A program made the position numbers and the translations under genes. The notes under the pieces were generated by a model. The model had not been told where the DNA came from. It searched no databases and saw only the letters and a list, made by a program, of their open reading frames with translations. A stretch of DNA of 64,000 nt from Rheinheimera sp. SA_1 (lineage in GTDB: Bacteria > Pseudomonadota > Gammaproteobacteria > Enterobacterales > Alteromonadaceae), in contig NZ_LXWK01000015.1 in the NCBI RefSeq assembly GCF_001669775.1, forward strand, positions 744,001-808,000, read 5' to 3'. Each line of letters opens with the position of its first letter. Position 1 is the first letter of the stretch. Positions 48,425 through 59,431 of the stretch are shown here, piece after piece.

Positions 48425-48597
48425 GTGTTCTGAGCTAGCGCAACGGTGTGACCCGAGGGTGTTTCACTGTAGTAAAGATCACAGATTAGTTGGATTTGTC
48501 TTCGGATTGAATCGGGCTAGTCAAACATGTTCCCTGGATTTTTGAAGTTCTACTTCAACTTGTTGCATTCGCCCGCTGCTTAAGCGGGCTTTTTTTT
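48425..48597 (+). ncRNA. Candidate small RNA between tolQ and ruvB
   Basis: About 173 nt between a good sigma-70 promoter and a terminator, antiparallel to both flanking genes. A long-range stem can be drawn between GTGTTctgaGCTAGC near the 5' end and GGCTAGtCAAACATG at 48514-48529, extended inward by CCCGA/TCGGG. Then come a perfect 7-bp hairpin TTGAAGT-tct-ACTTCAA (48542-48558) and the terminator stem. Three TGGA/CGGA motifs occur in the body. It does not match 6S, Spot 42, GlmZ, tmRNA or RNase P as I know them. No open frame of useful length is present. The AT-rich stretch 48080-48389 before it holds no gene I can support. Confidence 0.65.
48571..48597 (+). terminator. Rho-independent terminator of the candidate small RNA
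   Basis: GCCCGC-tgcttaa-GCGGGC followed by eight or more T residues. The T-tract is only on the + strand, which shows the direction of transcription; it cannot be the ruvB terminator. Confidence 0.85.
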
Positions 48598-48666
48598 GCC
48601 TGTAATAAACTGAAATACAACAAAAAGGCAGCATTAGCTGCCATTCAAATTCACAGATGTTGTTGT

Positions 48667-49683
48667 TTACTCAGCTTTGGCGGCAGGTAAATCAAAACCA
48701 AAGTGTTTATAAGCATGAGGCGAGGCAATCCGCCCTCTTGGCGTACGCTGAATAAAACCTTGTTGGATCAAAAACGGTTCAATCACATCTTCGATGGTAT
48801 CTTTTTCTTCACCGATTGCGGCTGCCAGATTATCGAGACCAACAGGGCCCCCCATAAATTTTTCGATAATGGTCAGCAATAACTTGCGATCCATATAATC
48901 AAAACCCTGCGCATCCACATCTACCATCAACAACGCCTGATTGGCGACGTCCATCGACACTTCGCCATTGGATTTGACCTGGGCATAATCGCGCACCCGA
49001 CGCAACAACCGATTCGCGATCCGTGGTGTACCACGAGAACGGCGGGCAATTTCTGTCGCAGCTGGTAATTCAAGTTGTAAATTGAGGAAATGAGCGGAAC
49101 GCAGAATGATTTGCGCCAATTCTTCTACTTTATAGAATTCCAGCCGCTGCACGATGCCAAACCGATCACGCAATGGCGACGTTAAGGCTCCAGCGCGTGT
49201 AGTCGCACCAACTAAGGTAAATGGTGGTAAATCAAGTTTAATTGAACGCGCAGCCGGGCCTTCGCCAATCATGATATCCAGCTGATAGTCTTCCATCGCC
49301 GGATACAGGATTTCTTCAACGACCGGACTAAGCCTATGTATTTCATCAATAAAAAGTACATCATTAGGTTCCAGATTGGTCAAAAGCGCGGCTAAATCAC
49401 CGGCTTTTTCCAGTACAGGCCCAGACGTTTGTTTGATATTGACGCCCATTTCATTGGCCACAATCATCGCCAACGTGGTTTTACCCAGACCAGGCGGACC
49501 GAAGATCAATAAATGATCCAGCGGCTCACCCCGCCCCCGCGCGGCTTCAATAAAAATAGCCATTTGCTCGCGGACATGAGTCTGCCCGGTGTAATCGGCC
49601 AATGATTTTGGCCGGATCGCCCTGTCGATCACTTCATCTTCACGGCTGGCGCCGGGGGCAATTAAACGATCCGCTTCAATCAT
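48667..49683 (-). CDS. ruvB: Holliday junction branch migration ATPase RuvB
   Basis: 338 residues. AAA+ motor with Walker [13 protein letters not shown], Walker [10 protein letters not shown], sensor 1 GATTRAG and a C-terminal winged helix (about 255-335: [18 protein letters not shown]). It drives branch migration with RuvA. Last of the ruvC-ruvA-ruvB genes. Confidence 0.98.
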   Translation of the reverse strand: MIEADRLIAPGASREDEVIDRAIRPKSLADYTGQTHVREQMAIFIEAARGRGEPLDHLLIFGPPGLGKTTLAMIVANEMGVNIKQTSGPVLEKAGDLAALLTNLEPNDVLFIDEIHRLSPVVEEILYPAMEDYQLDIMIGEGPAARSIKLDLPPFTLVGATTRAGALTSPLRDRFGIVQRLEFYKVEELAQIILRSAHFLNLQLELPAATEIARRSRGTPRIANRLLRRVRDYAQVKSNGEVSMDVANQALLMVDVDAQGFDYMDRKLLLTIIEKFMGGPVGLDNLAAAIGEEKDTIEDVIEPFLIQQGFIQRTPRGRIASPHAYKHFGFDLPAAKAE

Positions 49684-49785
49684 GGGCTACTCTCTGGAGT
49701 CGATGCTCTGAAAACTAAATGCTAAACACTATCAGGCTGGTGCTGCCAAGCCATCTCTTGATTAAATCGTCGATTAAATTACTGA

Positions 49786-50409
49786 TTAAATCATTGATTT
49801 TAATGAAGCTTTAATAAGCTGCTCGCTGGTTAAGCCAGCATGATACACCTTTTTTACTGCCAAAGCGGCTTGCGCCTGGCTATATCCAAGCGAAACCAAT
49901 GCACTGGTTGCATCGGCTTGCGGGCTTTCTTTCAGCTGAAAGCTCTCCACTTCGTCATCACCTAACACCAAATGATCAGTAACAGGCGTGGCGATAGAAA
50001 GACCCCAGTCTTTTAATCGGTCACGCATTTCAACTAACAACCGCTCGGCAGTTTTTTTACCAACACCAGGTAACTTCACCAAGGTACTGATGTCGTCGTG
50101 TTGCACACAACGCACAAACTGACTGGCCGTTAAACCGGATAAAATCGTCAGCGCCATTTTCGGGCCAATGCCGTTGGCCTTTATCAGTTGACGAAACAAA
50201 CTGCGTTCAGTTGGATTGGCAAAACCATAGAGTAATTGTGCATCTTCGCGCACGACAAAATGGGTATAGAGAGTAGTTTCCTGACCGACTGCCGGTAAAG
50301 TATAAAAACTAGTCAGCGGTAATTGCACTTCATAACCCACCCCACCTACTTCAATCAGCAGATCTGGTGCTTGTTTTTCGGCAATAATGCCACGGAGTCG
50401 ACCTATCAT
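49786..50409 (-). CDS. ruvA: Holliday junction DNA-binding protein RuvA
   Basis: 207 residues: OB-fold start [12 protein letters not shown], helix-hairpin-helix motifs [16 protein letters not shown] and [17 protein letters not shown], flexible acidic linker, and domain III that binds RuvB ([20 protein letters not shown]). It binds the four-way junction as a tetramer. A 102-bp gap separates it from ruvB. Confidence 0.98.
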   Translation of the reverse strand: MIGRLRGIIAEKQAPDLLIEVGGVGYEVQLPLTSFYTLPAVGQETTLYTHFVVREDAQLLYGFANPTERSLFRQLIKANGIGPKMALTILSGLTASQFVRCVQHDDISTLVKLPGVGKKTAERLLVEMRDRLKDWGLSIATPVTDHLVLGDDEVESFQLKESPQADATSALVSLGYSQAQAALAVKKVYHAGLTSEQLIKASLKSMI

Positions 50410-50481
50410 TGTTTTATTACCTGCATATTCATGCGAATTAGTTGCATTTGGGTTGTCATGGTGCAGCAGTTCAAACCAGCA

Positions 50482-51003
50482 TTACCTTAAACGGCCACGC
50501 ACAGTTTTACTGGCCTGCCCGGCCATGCTGATCAAACTTTGTTGGGTATGACCATGACACAAAGCAACGGCCAATGCATCCGCGGCATCAGCCTGCGGGT
50601 TGGCCTGTAGTTTCAGCAAGGTACGCACCATATGCTGCACCTGTGCTTTATCTGCAGCGCCGGTGCCGACCACCGATTGCTTCACCTGACGGGCAGAATA
50701 TTCGTACACGTTCAGCCCACCGACTTTTGCCGCAACGATCGCCGCGCCTCGCGCCTGACCGAGCTTCAGCGCTGAATCAGGATTGCGCGCCATAAATACT
50801 TGCTCAATCGCAAATACCGTTGGCTGCGTTTGCTCGATGATCTGACTGATGCCATCAAAAATTTGCTTCAGTCGGTCCGGCATTTCGCCAAGGGTCATCC
50901 GGATACAGCCGCTAGCGACATATTCAAACTTCGAACCCTGCTGGCGGATCACACCATAACCGGTTAGCCGGCTACCTGGGTCAATACCAAGAATAATGTT
51001 CAA
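50482..51003 (-). CDS. ruvC: Crossover junction endodeoxyribonuclease RuvC
   Basis: 173 residues. The catalytic acidic residues are visible: Asp in [14 protein letters not shown], Glu in [11 protein letters not shown], and Asp pair in [14 protein letters not shown]. It resolves Holliday junctions. It starts 3 bp after the yebC stop. Confidence 0.98.
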   Translation of the reverse strand: MNIILGIDPGSRLTGYGVIRQQGSKFEYVASGCIRMTLGEMPDRLKQIFDGISQIIEQTQPTVFAIEQVFMARNPDSALKLGQARGAAIVAAKVGGLNVYEYSARQVKQSVVGTGAADKAQVQHMVRTLLKLQANPQADAADALAVALCHGHTQQSLISMAGQASKTVRGRLR

Positions 51004-51006
51004 CAG

Positions 51007-51750
51007 TTATTCAACCAGAGCCATAACATCGTCTGCGATGTCAGCATTGTGATAGACGTTTTGTACATCGTCAAAATCTTCTAACATATCAATGAGTTTA
51101 AAGAATTTAACCACGGTATCAGCGCCGATTTCAGCTTTGGTCGCAGGGACTAAACTGACTTCGGCATGTTCGGCCTGTAACCCTGCCCGAGCCAATGCCT
51201 CCTGTACATCAACAAAAGCTTCAGGCGTAGTTATCACTTCAAAAGAGCCATCCTCATGCGTGACGACATCATCGGCACCTGCTTCCAATGCTTGCTCCAT
51301 CAGCAAATCTTCGTTGATCCCCGGTGCAAAACTCAATAATCCCTGGCGGGCGAACATATAGGATACCGAGCCATTGGTGCCTAAATTGCCACCATATTTA
51401 GTAAAGGCGCTGCGGACATCGGCAACGGTACGTTTATGGTTGTCAGTCAGGGTTTCGACAATAATTGCCACACCATTCGGGCCATAACCTTCGTACACCA
51501 GCTCTTCGAAATTCTCACCGCCGCTATCACCAGCACCACGTTTTACTGCCCGTTCAATCACATCACGCGACAAGTTATTCAGCAATGCTTTGGCAATTGC
51601 CGTACGTAAACGCGGGTTACCATCCGGATCCGGCCCTTGCTTAGCGGCAACGGTTAATTCACGAATAAGCTTGGTGAACATCTTCACCTTTTTGGCATCC
51701 TGACGCGCCTTGCGGTGCTTCATATTGGCCCATTTGCTATGACCTGCCAT
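51007..51750 (-). CDS. yebC: YebC/PmpR-family protein
   Basis: 247 residues with the family opening [21 protein letters not shown] and motifs [14 protein letters not shown] and [12 protein letters not shown]. Usually described as a transcriptional regulator; recent work on the family also points to a role in relieving ribosome stalling. Its position between aspS and ruvC is the conserved gammaproteobacterial order. Confidence 0.96.
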   Translation of the reverse strand: MAGHSKWANMKHRKARQDAKKVKMFTKLIRELTVAAKQGPDPDGNPRLRTAIAKALLNNLSRDVIERAVKRGAGDSGGENFEELVYEGYGPNGVAIIVETLTDNHKRTVADVRSAFTKYGGNLGTNGSVSYMFARQGLLSFAPGINEDLLMEQALEAGADDVVTHEDGSFEVITTPEAFVDVQEALARAGLQAEHAEVSLVPATKAEIGADTVVKFFKLIDMLEDFDDVQNVYHNADIADDVMALVE

Positions 51751-51813
51751 GTCGATACTCCATCAAAATTTCGAAAAACTGTCGTTACGGATGCAATGCC
51801 CAAAACCTACAGA

Positions 51814-51840
51814 TAAAAACGGCGACTCAGTTGTCGCCGC
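51814..51840 (-). terminator. Terminator after aspS
   Basis: GGCGAC-aactga-GTCGCC followed by GTTTTT on the minus strand, 70 bp beyond the aspS stop and 64 bp ahead of yebC, so yebC-ruvCAB needs its own promoter. Confidence 0.8.
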
Positions 51841-51909
51841 TTTGAAGCTAAATAGCTGCACACTTCAGCGCGCTGCCGGATCTATCGGTGCGGCGGACTG
51901 CACGCGACC

Positions 51910-53697
51910 TTATTGCGCAGCGTCAGCTTTCACCACGACCGCAATGCCTAAATCCGCTAATTGCTGTGGATTTGCAAAACCAGGAGCATCAGTCAGCGGG
52001 CAAGCGGCAGTCGCCGTTTTTGGAAACGCCATCACGTCACGAATTGAGGTTGCACCGGTCATCAGCATCACTAAACGGTCTAAACCAAAGGCTAAACCAG
52101 CATGCGGTGGCGCACCGTAACGCAAGGCCTCTAATAAGAAACCAAATTTTTCAGCAGCTTCTTCGTCGCTGATCCCCAGCAACTGGAACACTTTGGCCTG
52201 TACATCCGGCGTGTGGATACGCACCGAACCGCCGCCTAATTCAGTACCGTTCAGCACCATATCGTAGGCATTGGATAATAACGAGCCCAATTCCAGCGCT
52301 CCGGTTTCAGTGGCTAAAAACGCCGAGGTATCCAGAGGTGAAGTAAACGGATGGTGTACAGCAGAAAAACTGCCATCATCGTTTTCTTCGAACATAGGGA
52401 AATCTACCACCCACAGCGGTTTCCAGCCTGGCTGGGTAATGCCTAAATCTTCACCCAGTTTTAAGCGCAGTGCGCCCATGGCTTCACATACCACTTTGGC
52501 ACGATCGGCACCGAAGAAAATCAGGTCGCCATTTTGCGCGCTGGTACGGCTTAAAATTTCGCTGACGATATCTGCAGTTAAGAACTTAGCGACCGGTGAT
52601 TGAATACCTTCCAGGCCTTGTGCCACATCGTTTACTTTCAACCAAGCCAAGCCTTTGGCACCGTAAATGCCAACAAAAGCGGTGTAAGTGTCGATGTCTT
52701 TACGCGACACTTTCTCGGCAGCGCCTGGCACTTTCAGCGCAACTACACGACCTTTTGGATCGTTGGCTGGGCCTGAAAATACTTTAAAGTCGACTTCTTT
52801 TAATAAATCAGCCACATCAACAAACTGCATCGGGTTACGTAAATCCGGTTTGTCTGAGCCATATAAGCGCATGGCTTCCAAATAAGTCATTTGTGGCAAG
52901 GTGCCCAAATCGACGTCCAGCATCGACTTAAACATCGACACCACCATCTCTTCGGTGACTTGCATCACCTGAGCAGCGGTCATAAAGCTGGTTTCGATAT
53001 CGATTTGGGTGAATTCTGGCTGACGGTCGGCGCGTAAGTCTTCGTCACGGAAACATTTAACGATCTGATAATAACGGTCCATGCCGCCCATCATCAGCAG
53101 CTGCTTAAACAACTGTGGTGATTGTGGTAAAGCAAAGAACTGGCCTTTGTGCGTGCGGCTTGGTACTAAATAATCACGGGCGCCTTCTGGCGTTGCTTTG
53201 GTCAGGATCGGCGTTTCGATATCTAAAAAGCCGTTGCTGTCCATAAAGTTACGGACAAAGCTGGTGACTTTGGCGCGGAATTTTAAGCGATCGCTCATCA
53301 GCGGACGGCGGATATCTAAATAGCGGTATTTTAAGCGCTGTTCTTCGCTGTTGTTCTGATTAAAATCAAGCGGTAACGCTGGCGCTTTGTTCAGAATGGT
53401 CAAAGCTGAAGCGTAAATTTCCACTTCACCGGTTGCCATATCTTTATTAATTTGTGAGTCAGGACGGGCCCGCACTTCGCCTTTGATTTGTACGCAAAAT
53501 TCGTTACGAAGTTCTGCGGCAGCAGCAAACATGTCGGTTAAATCTGGATCAAAAAACACCTGCACCAGACCTTCACGGTCGCGCAGATCCACAAAAATCA
53601 GACCTCCGAGGTCACGACGACGGTTGATCCAACCGCACAGAGAAACTTGTTGCCCGACGTGTTGTGCGTTCAACAAACCGCAATAATGACTACGCAT
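51910..53697 (-). CDS. aspS: Aspartyl-tRNA synthetase
   Basis: 595 residues (E. coli 590) from [15 protein letters not shown] at 53697, with AAGGA upstream. An anticodon-binding OB domain (about 1-105) is followed by the class II catalytic core with motif 2 [18 protein letters not shown], the bacterial-type insertion domain (about 280-420), and motif 3 [13 protein letters not shown]. Charges tRNA-Asp. Confidence 0.98.
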   Translation of the reverse strand: MRSHYCGLLNAQHVGQQVSLCGWINRRRDLGGLIFVDLRDREGLVQVFFDPDLTDMFAAAAELRNEFCVQIKGEVRARPDSQINKDMATGEVEIYASALTILNKAPALPLDFNQNNSEEQRLKYRYLDIRRPLMSDRLKFRAKVTSFVRNFMDSNGFLDIETPILTKATPEGARDYLVPSRTHKGQFFALPQSPQLFKQLLMMGGMDRYYQIVKCFRDEDLRADRQPEFTQIDIETSFMTAAQVMQVTEEMVVSMFKSMLDVDLGTLPQMTYLEAMRLYGSDKPDLRNPMQFVDVADLLKEVDFKVFSGPANDPKGRVVALKVPGAAEKVSRKDIDTYTAFVGIYGAKGLAWLKVNDVAQGLEGIQSPVAKFLTADIVSEILSRTSAQNGDLIFFGADRAKVVCEAMGALRLKLGEDLGITQPGWKPLWVVDFPMFEENDDGSFSAVHHPFTSPLDTSAFLATETGALELGSLLSNAYDMVLNGTELGGGSVRIHTPDVQAKVFQLLGISDEEAAEKFGFLLEALRYGAPPHAGLAFGLDRLVMLMTGATSIRDVMAFPKTATAACPLTDAPGFANPQQLADLGIAVVVKADAAQ

Positions 53698-53788
53698 GCA
53701 CTGATCCTTTCTACCGGTACTGAAACTTGACACTGAAAATGAGCGCCAATTATATAGAAAAGATGGTTAAAGTCACTGCCCTTGATCA

Positions 53789-56632
53789 TCAAAGCCCGGT
53801 TGTTGCGCCCTGACTAAACCGATAACAGCCTTTACCCTGCTGTTTTGCCTGATACATCAGACTGTCAGCAGCTTTCATCATTTGTTGACTATCAATGCCG
53901 TTGTCTGGATACAAGGCGATGCCGATACTGGCGCCAACCTGCGCGGAGCACGCCGACAACTGCAGTGGTGTTGATAAGTGCAGCAAAATTTTCTCGGCGA
54001 CAATTGCCGCATCGTCCCTATCCAGCATGGCAGTAAGCAATATCACAAACTCATCGCCGCCAAACCGCGCCACGGTGTCACTTTTACGCACACAGTGGTT
54101 CAGCACATCGGCGACTTTGATCAGTAACTCATCACCAACATGATGACCAAAGCGGTCGTTCACTTCTTTAAAACCATCCAAATCTAAAAACAATAACGCC
54201 AGTTTTTCATGATGCCGTGCATGTTGATGCAGCGCCTGCGTTAAGCGCTCTTCCAGTAAATTTCGGTTGGCCAGTTTGGTTAAATCATCATGCGTGGCCA
54301 TAAACCGCATTTTTTGCTCCATATCGCGACGCAAGCCTATTTCCCGGCGCAGTGACATATTCCAGAAAAACACCAGTGCTAGCAAAAACACCCCAATGCC
54401 GACAATTTGTAGAATTAAATCAGCCACTTTGCCTTCATCGACCCCTTGACGGATTTCAACGGTAAACCAGCGGTCGAGAATTTCCGAGCGATCGGCTTCA
54501 GTCAGGGTTTTTAGCCCTTTGTCCATAATACGCAATAATTCAGGCCAGTCTTTGCGCACGGCAAATAACGATGGGTAGGTCGGCATATCGGTCGGCAGAT
54601 GCATCCGCAGATTGCGGTTTTCGGTCTGACGTAAGGCCCGGCCAGAGGAAACTACAGTGTCCACCACAAAATCGGCTTCGCCTCTTTGCAGCGCTTTTAT
54701 GCCTTCATCGAGACTTTCAACATGCAACAAGGCAATAGTCGGGAAATTAACTTCGAAATATTTAACGATTTGATACTCTTTCATCACAGCAATTTTTTTT
54801 CCCTGCAGTTGCTGCAGCTGACTGATTTCTGCAGTGCTGTTGTGGCTAATCAGCGTCCATTGTAACGGCCAGAAATTAAAGCTGAATGCGGCATATTGGC
54901 GTCGCTCTGGCAGATCTGACATATTGGCAACGACATCCAGCTGCCCCGCACTAAATGCTTGCTCCAGGTCATCCCATTGCTGAAAAGGCACCGCCACAAA
55001 ATTGGTCCCCAGCCGCTGATTTAACTTATGCAGCACGTCTTGCGTGACGCCGCTGAACTGGCCGTCCTCGTCAATAAATTCCATCGGCGCCCAATCGGCG
55101 AGTACCCCCACTTTTAATTGCGGGTGCTGGCTTAACCAATCTTTTTCGGCGGTGGTTAAAGGAACTTGCTGCCGAAACTTGGCAAAATAGGCAAAGTCAC
55201 TTTGGTTAATCCAGCGTTTTTCGATGGTTTCCAACTGGTCCTGGGTCAAAGCGGCAAAACCTTGGGCAATTTTATTGGCCAGCATGGTGTTACCTTCACG
55301 CACCAGGGCATACAACGGGCTATTAAACCTTGGATAATCAAGCGCTTTATAGGTATCACTCTGCGTAAGCAACAACCGGTGTTGCATTACTAAATCAGAG
55401 CCAAAAAAGCCGGCAATTTGCCGGCGTTCAACGGCAAACAACATTTCATCTAACGTATTCACCCGTTGCAATTCCAGATTGGGGAAATCTTTGCGCAGTT
55501 GCTGGTAATAACCAGCTGAAGCAAAAATCCCCACCGGCAATTTGACATCGGCCAGACTGGCGACCGGCATATTCTTCGGATAATAAAACGACGAGCTGAA
55601 ATTATAAACCTGATAGGCCGATTGCAAATCGGTGCCAGACGAAGGCTGCAATGGATAGCCCATATGAATATCGACCCGCCCCTGACTGAGGCTTTTAATC
55701 CCGGCACTGCTGATATCCGGCACTATCGCAATCGGCGTCGCGGTTTTTTCTGACCATAAGGTCCACAAATCGACTAACAACCCTTGTGGCTGACCACTTG
55801 GGGACACGCCCATTAACGGCTGATTCCCAACCGATAACGACAGCAACAAGGAATCATCGGTGCTGGCGCCACTGAGCCAGCGTCGTTGCAATTTATCGGT
55901 TAAATCAGCAGGTAACTGCGTTGCCCACTGCGCCAGTTTTGATGCAAGTTGCACGTCGGATTTGCGCAAACCGTAGGTTAATTCGAGTTTATGCAACGGC
56001 AGTTTTTTAAACACCGGATACAGCTGATTCAGCCGTTCGAACTCCGGATATCGTGGTGTGAGACGGTCCATGGTGACAAAAGCTTTGATCTGACCTGCCA
56101 GCGCAGCATCAAACATTGCGCTGGTATTTTCGAACGTTTTTAGCGTTAATCCAGGCTGTTTGCTGTTAATGGCTGCAATATTGCCGGAGTTTTTCACCAC
56201 ACCAATAATGTGTGGTGTAAGTTGCTCCAGCGTGTTGACCTGTACTAAGTCCCGATGTAAAAACACATTGCTGTGCACATCGCTTACCACGCCTCCCATC
56301 AGGTATTTTTGTTGCCGCTCGGCAGTCACCGCCATGCCACCGATAATATCAACCTGGCCGGAATCCAGTAATTCCATAATATTCGCCCAGTCAACGGCCT
56401 GAAATTCAATGTCGAGATGTTGTGCTTTGGCCAGGGTCCGCCACCAATCGACGACCAATCCACCGGGCTGATCCTGTTTGTCCAGATACATGTATGGGTA
56501 AGTGTCATTGCTGATAGCAATTTTCAAAGTTACCGGAGCTTGTTGCTGCCCGGCGGCCAATGCAGGACACGTAGCGCTGAGAAAAGTACAGCCCACCACA
56601 AACCAGGTCATCCACACACGCCATAACTTCAT
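53789..56632 (-). CDS. Diguanylate cyclase with three tandem solute-binding sensor domains
   Basis: 947 residues. Signal peptide, then three successive SBP_bac_3-type domains in the periplasm (about 33-255, 262-478 and 504-725), a transmembrane helix near 738-757, a short coiled linker, and a GGDEF domain (about 775-940). The active-site motif GGDEF is at 858-862 and the inhibitory RxxD (RKSD) at 849-852, so synthesis of cyclic di-GMP with product feedback is expected. The second domain is more diverged than the first and third. Amino acids or similar polar ligands are the usual signals of this class. Confidence 0.92.
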   Translation of the reverse strand: MKLWRVWMTWFVVGCTFLSATCPALAAGQQQAPVTLKIAISNDTYPYMYLDKQDQPGGLVVDWWRTLAKAQHLDIEFQAVDWANIMELLDSGQVDIIGGMAVTAERQQKYLMGGVVSDVHSNVFLHRDLVQVNTLEQLTPHIIGVVKNSGNIAAINSKQPGLTLKTFENTSAMFDAALAGQIKAFVTMDRLTPRYPEFERLNQLYPVFKKLPLHKLELTYGLRKSDVQLASKLAQWATQLPADLTDKLQRRWLSGASTDDSLLLSLSVGNQPLMGVSPSGQPQGLLVDLWTLWSEKTATPIAIVPDISSAGIKSLSQGRVDIHMGYPLQPSSGTDLQSAYQVYNFSSSFYYPKNMPVASLADVKLPVGIFASAGYYQQLRKDFPNLELQRVNTLDEMLFAVERRQIAGFFGSDLVMQHRLLLTQSDTYKALDYPRFNSPLYALVREGNTMLANKIAQGFAALTQDQLETIEKRWINQSDFAYFAKFRQQVPLTTAEKDWLSQHPQLKVGVLADWAPMEFIDEDGQFSGVTQDVLHKLNQRLGTNFVAVPFQQWDDLEQAFSAGQLDVVANMSDLPERRQYAAFSFNFWPLQWTLISHNSTAEISQLQQLQGKKIAVMKEYQIVKYFEVNFPTIALLHVESLDEGIKALQRGEADFVVDTVVSSGRALRQTENRNLRMHLPTDMPTYPSLFAVRKDWPELLRIMDKGLKTLTEADRSEILDRWFTVEIRQGVDEGKVADLILQIVGIGVFLLALVFFWNMSLRREIGLRRDMEQKMRFMATHDDLTKLANRNLLEERLTQALHQHARHHEKLALLFLDLDGFKEVNDRFGHHVGDELLIKVADVLNHCVRKSDTVARFGGDEFVILLTAMLDRDDAAIVAEKILLHLSTPLQLSACSAQVGASIGIALYPDNGIDSQQMMKAADSLMYQAKQQGKGCYRFSQGATTGL

Positions 56633-56716
56633 TGTGATATTCTTTCCTCACTGGCTCAAAGCCAGCAGTGATAACAATTTGCCACCTGCCAATCAATAAC
56701 TTTTCAGGGAACAACG

Positions 56717-57577
56717 ATGTACTATCTCGGCTGCCCAATGTGGGCGAATCCACGCTGGCGCGACAGCCTTTTTAGCAACGACAGTCAGCCTGCCACTTTT
56801 TTATCCCAGTATGGTAGGTTTTTCAATGCTGTTGAAGGAAACACCACATTTTATGCATCACCTTCGGCTGAAATGATTACACGCTGGGATGAGCAGAGCC
56901 CTGATACATTCCGGTTTAACTTTAAAGTCCCAAAGTCGATCAGCCATCAAGTTGCGACAGTCGCAGACTTGAACGCCTGGCTTACATTGCTGAGGCCACT
57001 TCAGCGCAAAATTGGTTTTATTCATCTACAGCTGCCGGCGAGTTTTGGCCCGGAACAATTACCTTATATATCGTTGTTACTGGAGCAAATTCGGGCCGAA
57101 CATCCCTGTGCGCTGGAAGTGCGTCATCCGGCGTTTTTTGACAAAGCGCAGCAACAACAGGCATTACATCAGCTACTCAGAGCCACTCACACCGAGCGGT
57201 TATGTCTCGACAGCAGGGCATTGTTTTCTGTGCCAGCTGACACCGCCGCAATGATCGATGCACAGCAGAAAAAGCCGCGGCTGCCGGTACATGCAATCGC
57301 ACTTACTTCTCAGCCAGTGTTTCGTTTTATCGGTCTGGACGATTTGGCCGCAAACCGGCCATTTTATCAGCCTTGGTTACAAAAAATGCAGCAGTGGTGT
57401 AGCCAAGGTTTTACCCCTTACGCCTTTTTTCACACCCCGGACAATGCGCAGGCGCCTTTGTTGGCAAGGCAATTTGCGGTTGATTTTTTACAACTATCCG
57501 GCATATCCCATCCAGTCTTAGCACCATGGCCTGTCTCGACGATTGCATCACCAAAACCACAGCTGCAGCTGTTTTAA
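56717..57577 (+). CDS. DUF72 family protein (YecE-like)
   Basis: 286 residues with the TIM-barrel-like DUF72 pattern: start YYLGCPMWANPRWRDSLF, NAVEGNTTFYASPS, FRFNFKVPKSISH and a later ALEVRHPAFF. Function not known. AGGGA precedes the ATG. It is divergent from the cyclase gene. Confidence 0.87.
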   Translation: MYYLGCPMWANPRWRDSLFSNDSQPATFLSQYGRFFNAVEGNTTFYASPSAEMITRWDEQSPDTFRFNFKVPKSISHQVATVADLNAWLTLLRPLQRKIGFIHLQLPASFGPEQLPYISLLLEQIRAEHPCALEVRHPAFFDKAQQQQALHQLLRATHTERLCLDSRALFSVPADTAAMIDAQQKKPRLPVHAIALTSQPVFRFIGLDDLAANRPFYQPWLQKMQQWCSQGFTPYAFFHTPDNAQAPLLARQFAVDFLQLSGISHPVLAPWPVSTIASPKPQLQLF

Positions 57578-57679
57578 CTTTAGGTTGGTAGCCCAGCGGA
57601 TAATCAGGTGACAGGGTTACGATGCGGCGGTGAAATCGGTTAAACTAATGCATTATTGCCGCTCAGCCCTGATTTTATT

Positions 57680-58456
57680 ATGCAAAAAGATTTTATTTAC
57701 GCCGAGCCTTTGGCTCAGATCCAGGATTTTTGCTTTGACGCTACGGTCGCTGAAGTATTTCCGGACATGATCCAGCGCTCGGTGCCGGGTTATCAGACCA
57801 TTATCCAAACCATCGGCAAACTGACACAAAAGTATCAACAGCCGGACAGCCGTTATTATGACTTAGGCTGTTCGTTAGGTGCAGCCAGTCTCGCCATGCG
57901 CCGCCAACTGACTGATGCCGGTAGCCGGATTATCGCGATTGACAACAGCCCGGCGATGGTCGAGCGTTGTCAGCGACACCTGCAATCATTCCGCTCGGAA
58001 GTGCCGCTCGACGTGCTGCTTGCCGATATCCGCGATGTCGAAATTTCCAATGCCGCCATCGTCGTCAGCAATTTCACCCTGCAGTTTTTGCCCAAACAAC
58101 ATCGCGATGAGCTGGTCGCCAGGATTTTTCAGGGGTTAAAACCCGGCGGGATTTTTATTTTGTCGGAAAAAATTGTACTGCAAAACCAACAAACTCATGA
58201 ATTACTAATTGATTTGCATCATGACTTTAAGCGCGCTAATGGCTACAGCGAATTGGAAATCAGCCAAAAACGCAGTGCATTGGAAAATGTGATGTTGCCT
58301 GACACTATCGATGAGCATCAGCAACGTTTTCAACAAGCTGGCTTTGACAGCAGTGTGGTTTGGTTTCAGTGTTTTAATTTTTGCTCAATGGTCGCAATCA
58401 AAAATCCGGCCAGTACAAATCCTGCAATGACAGATCCGGAGCCAGCCAATGCTTGA
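57680..58456 (+). CDS. cmoA: Carboxy-S-adenosyl-L-methionine synthase
   Basis: 258 residues from [10 protein letters not shown] at 57680 (an in-frame TTG at 57656 is less likely). Converts SAM and prephenate to carboxy-SAM for tRNA wobble modification. Motifs: [32 protein letters not shown] (SAM site), [13 protein letters not shown] and [19 protein letters not shown], all as in E. coli CmoA. Overlaps cmoB by 8 bp. Confidence 0.96.
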   Translation: MQKDFIYAEPLAQIQDFCFDATVAEVFPDMIQRSVPGYQTIIQTIGKLTQKYQQPDSRYYDLGCSLGAASLAMRRQLTDAGSRIIAIDNSPAMVERCQRHLQSFRSEVPLDVLLADIRDVEISNAAIVVSNFTLQFLPKQHRDELVARIFQGLKPGGIFILSEKIVLQNQQTHELLIDLHHDFKRANGYSELEISQKRSALENVMLPDTIDEHQQRFQQAGFDSSVVWFQCFNFCSMVAIKNPASTNPAMTDPEPANA

Positions 58457-59414
58457 ATTTAATAAGTTCTATGGCGAAATAGCCCAAAACGCTTTGCATA
58501 AATGGTTAGAAGTGTTGCCAGCACAATTGGCTAGCTGGCGCAAAGAAGCACTGCATGGCGATTTTAAGCAATGGCAAAAAGTACTGGCCAACTTACCTAA
58601 AACCACGACTACTGCAATTGAACTTGCCACAGAAGTCAGCTTTGGCAGCGCAGATGAACTGTCTGCTGGCGCCAAACAACAGTTAGAAGTATTACTGAAA
58701 CAACTGATGCCATGGCGCAAAGGGCCTTTTACGCTGCACGGCTTGCAGATTGATACCGAGTGGCGCTCTGATTGGAAGTGGGATCGGGTGTTACCTCATT
58801 TGGCGCCGCTGCAACATCGGCTGGTGTTAGACGTCGGTTGTGGTAGCGGTTATCACCTATGGCGGATGCGCGGCGCCGGTGCCGAATTTGTGGTTGGTAT
58901 CGACCCAAGCCAGTTGTTTTATGCGCAGTTTGAAGCGATTAAACATTTTAATCCGGATCCAAAGGTACATTTAATTCCGATTGGTATCGACGAGATGCCG
59001 GTATTAAAAGCCTTTGATACCGTGTTTTCGATGGGCGTGTTATATCACCGCAAATCGCCAATCGATTTTCTACAGCAGTTAAAGAATCAGTTGCGTCCGG
59101 GTGGCCAATTAGTACTGGAAACACTGGTGGTCGAAGGTGATGCCAGCACAGTGCTGGTGCCGGGTGAACGTTACGCCAAGATGCGCAATGTCTGGTTTAT
59201 TCCAAGTTGCGAAGCATTGCTTGGTTGGTTACAGCGGGTTGGTTTTAATGATGCCAAAGTGGTTGATTTAAATCAGACTTCATTGGAAGAGCAGCGTAAA
59301 ACCAGCTGGATGGAAAATGAAAGTCTGGTTGATTTTCTTGACCCGACTGATCATAGTAAAACCATCGAAGGTTATCCGGCTCCACTGCGAGCAGTCATTA
59401 TTGCAACTGCCTGA
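58449..59414 (+). CDS. cmoB: tRNA U34 carboxymethyltransferase
   Basis: 321 residues (E. coli 323). Uses carboxy-SAM to turn 5-hydroxyuridine at position 34 into 5-oxyacetyluridine. Motifs: [46 protein letters not shown] and [15 protein letters not shown]. Translationally coupled to cmoA. Confidence 0.97.
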   Translation: MLEFNKFYGEIAQNALHKWLEVLPAQLASWRKEALHGDFKQWQKVLANLPKTTTTAIELATEVSFGSADELSAGAKQQLEVLLKQLMPWRKGPFTLHGLQIDTEWRSDWKWDRVLPHLAPLQHRLVLDVGCGSGYHLWRMRGAGAEFVVGIDPSQLFYAQFEAIKHFNPDPKVHLIPIGIDEMPVLKAFDTVFSMGVLYHRKSPIDFLQQLKNQLRPGGQLVLETLVVEGDASTVLVPGERYAKMRNVWFIPSCEALLGWLQRVGFNDAKVVDLNQTSLEEQRKTSWMENESLVDFLDPTDHSKTIEGYPAPLRAVIIATA

Positions 59415-59431
59415 TTGGCAAAAGGAGAATT

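Noticed and set aside
48425-48597. 6S RNA, Spot 42, GlmZ or tmRNA as the identity of the small RNA
   Set aside because: None of the conserved words or the expected overall pairing patterns of these RNAs can be found. Intrinsic terminator and genomic context also differ from 6S.
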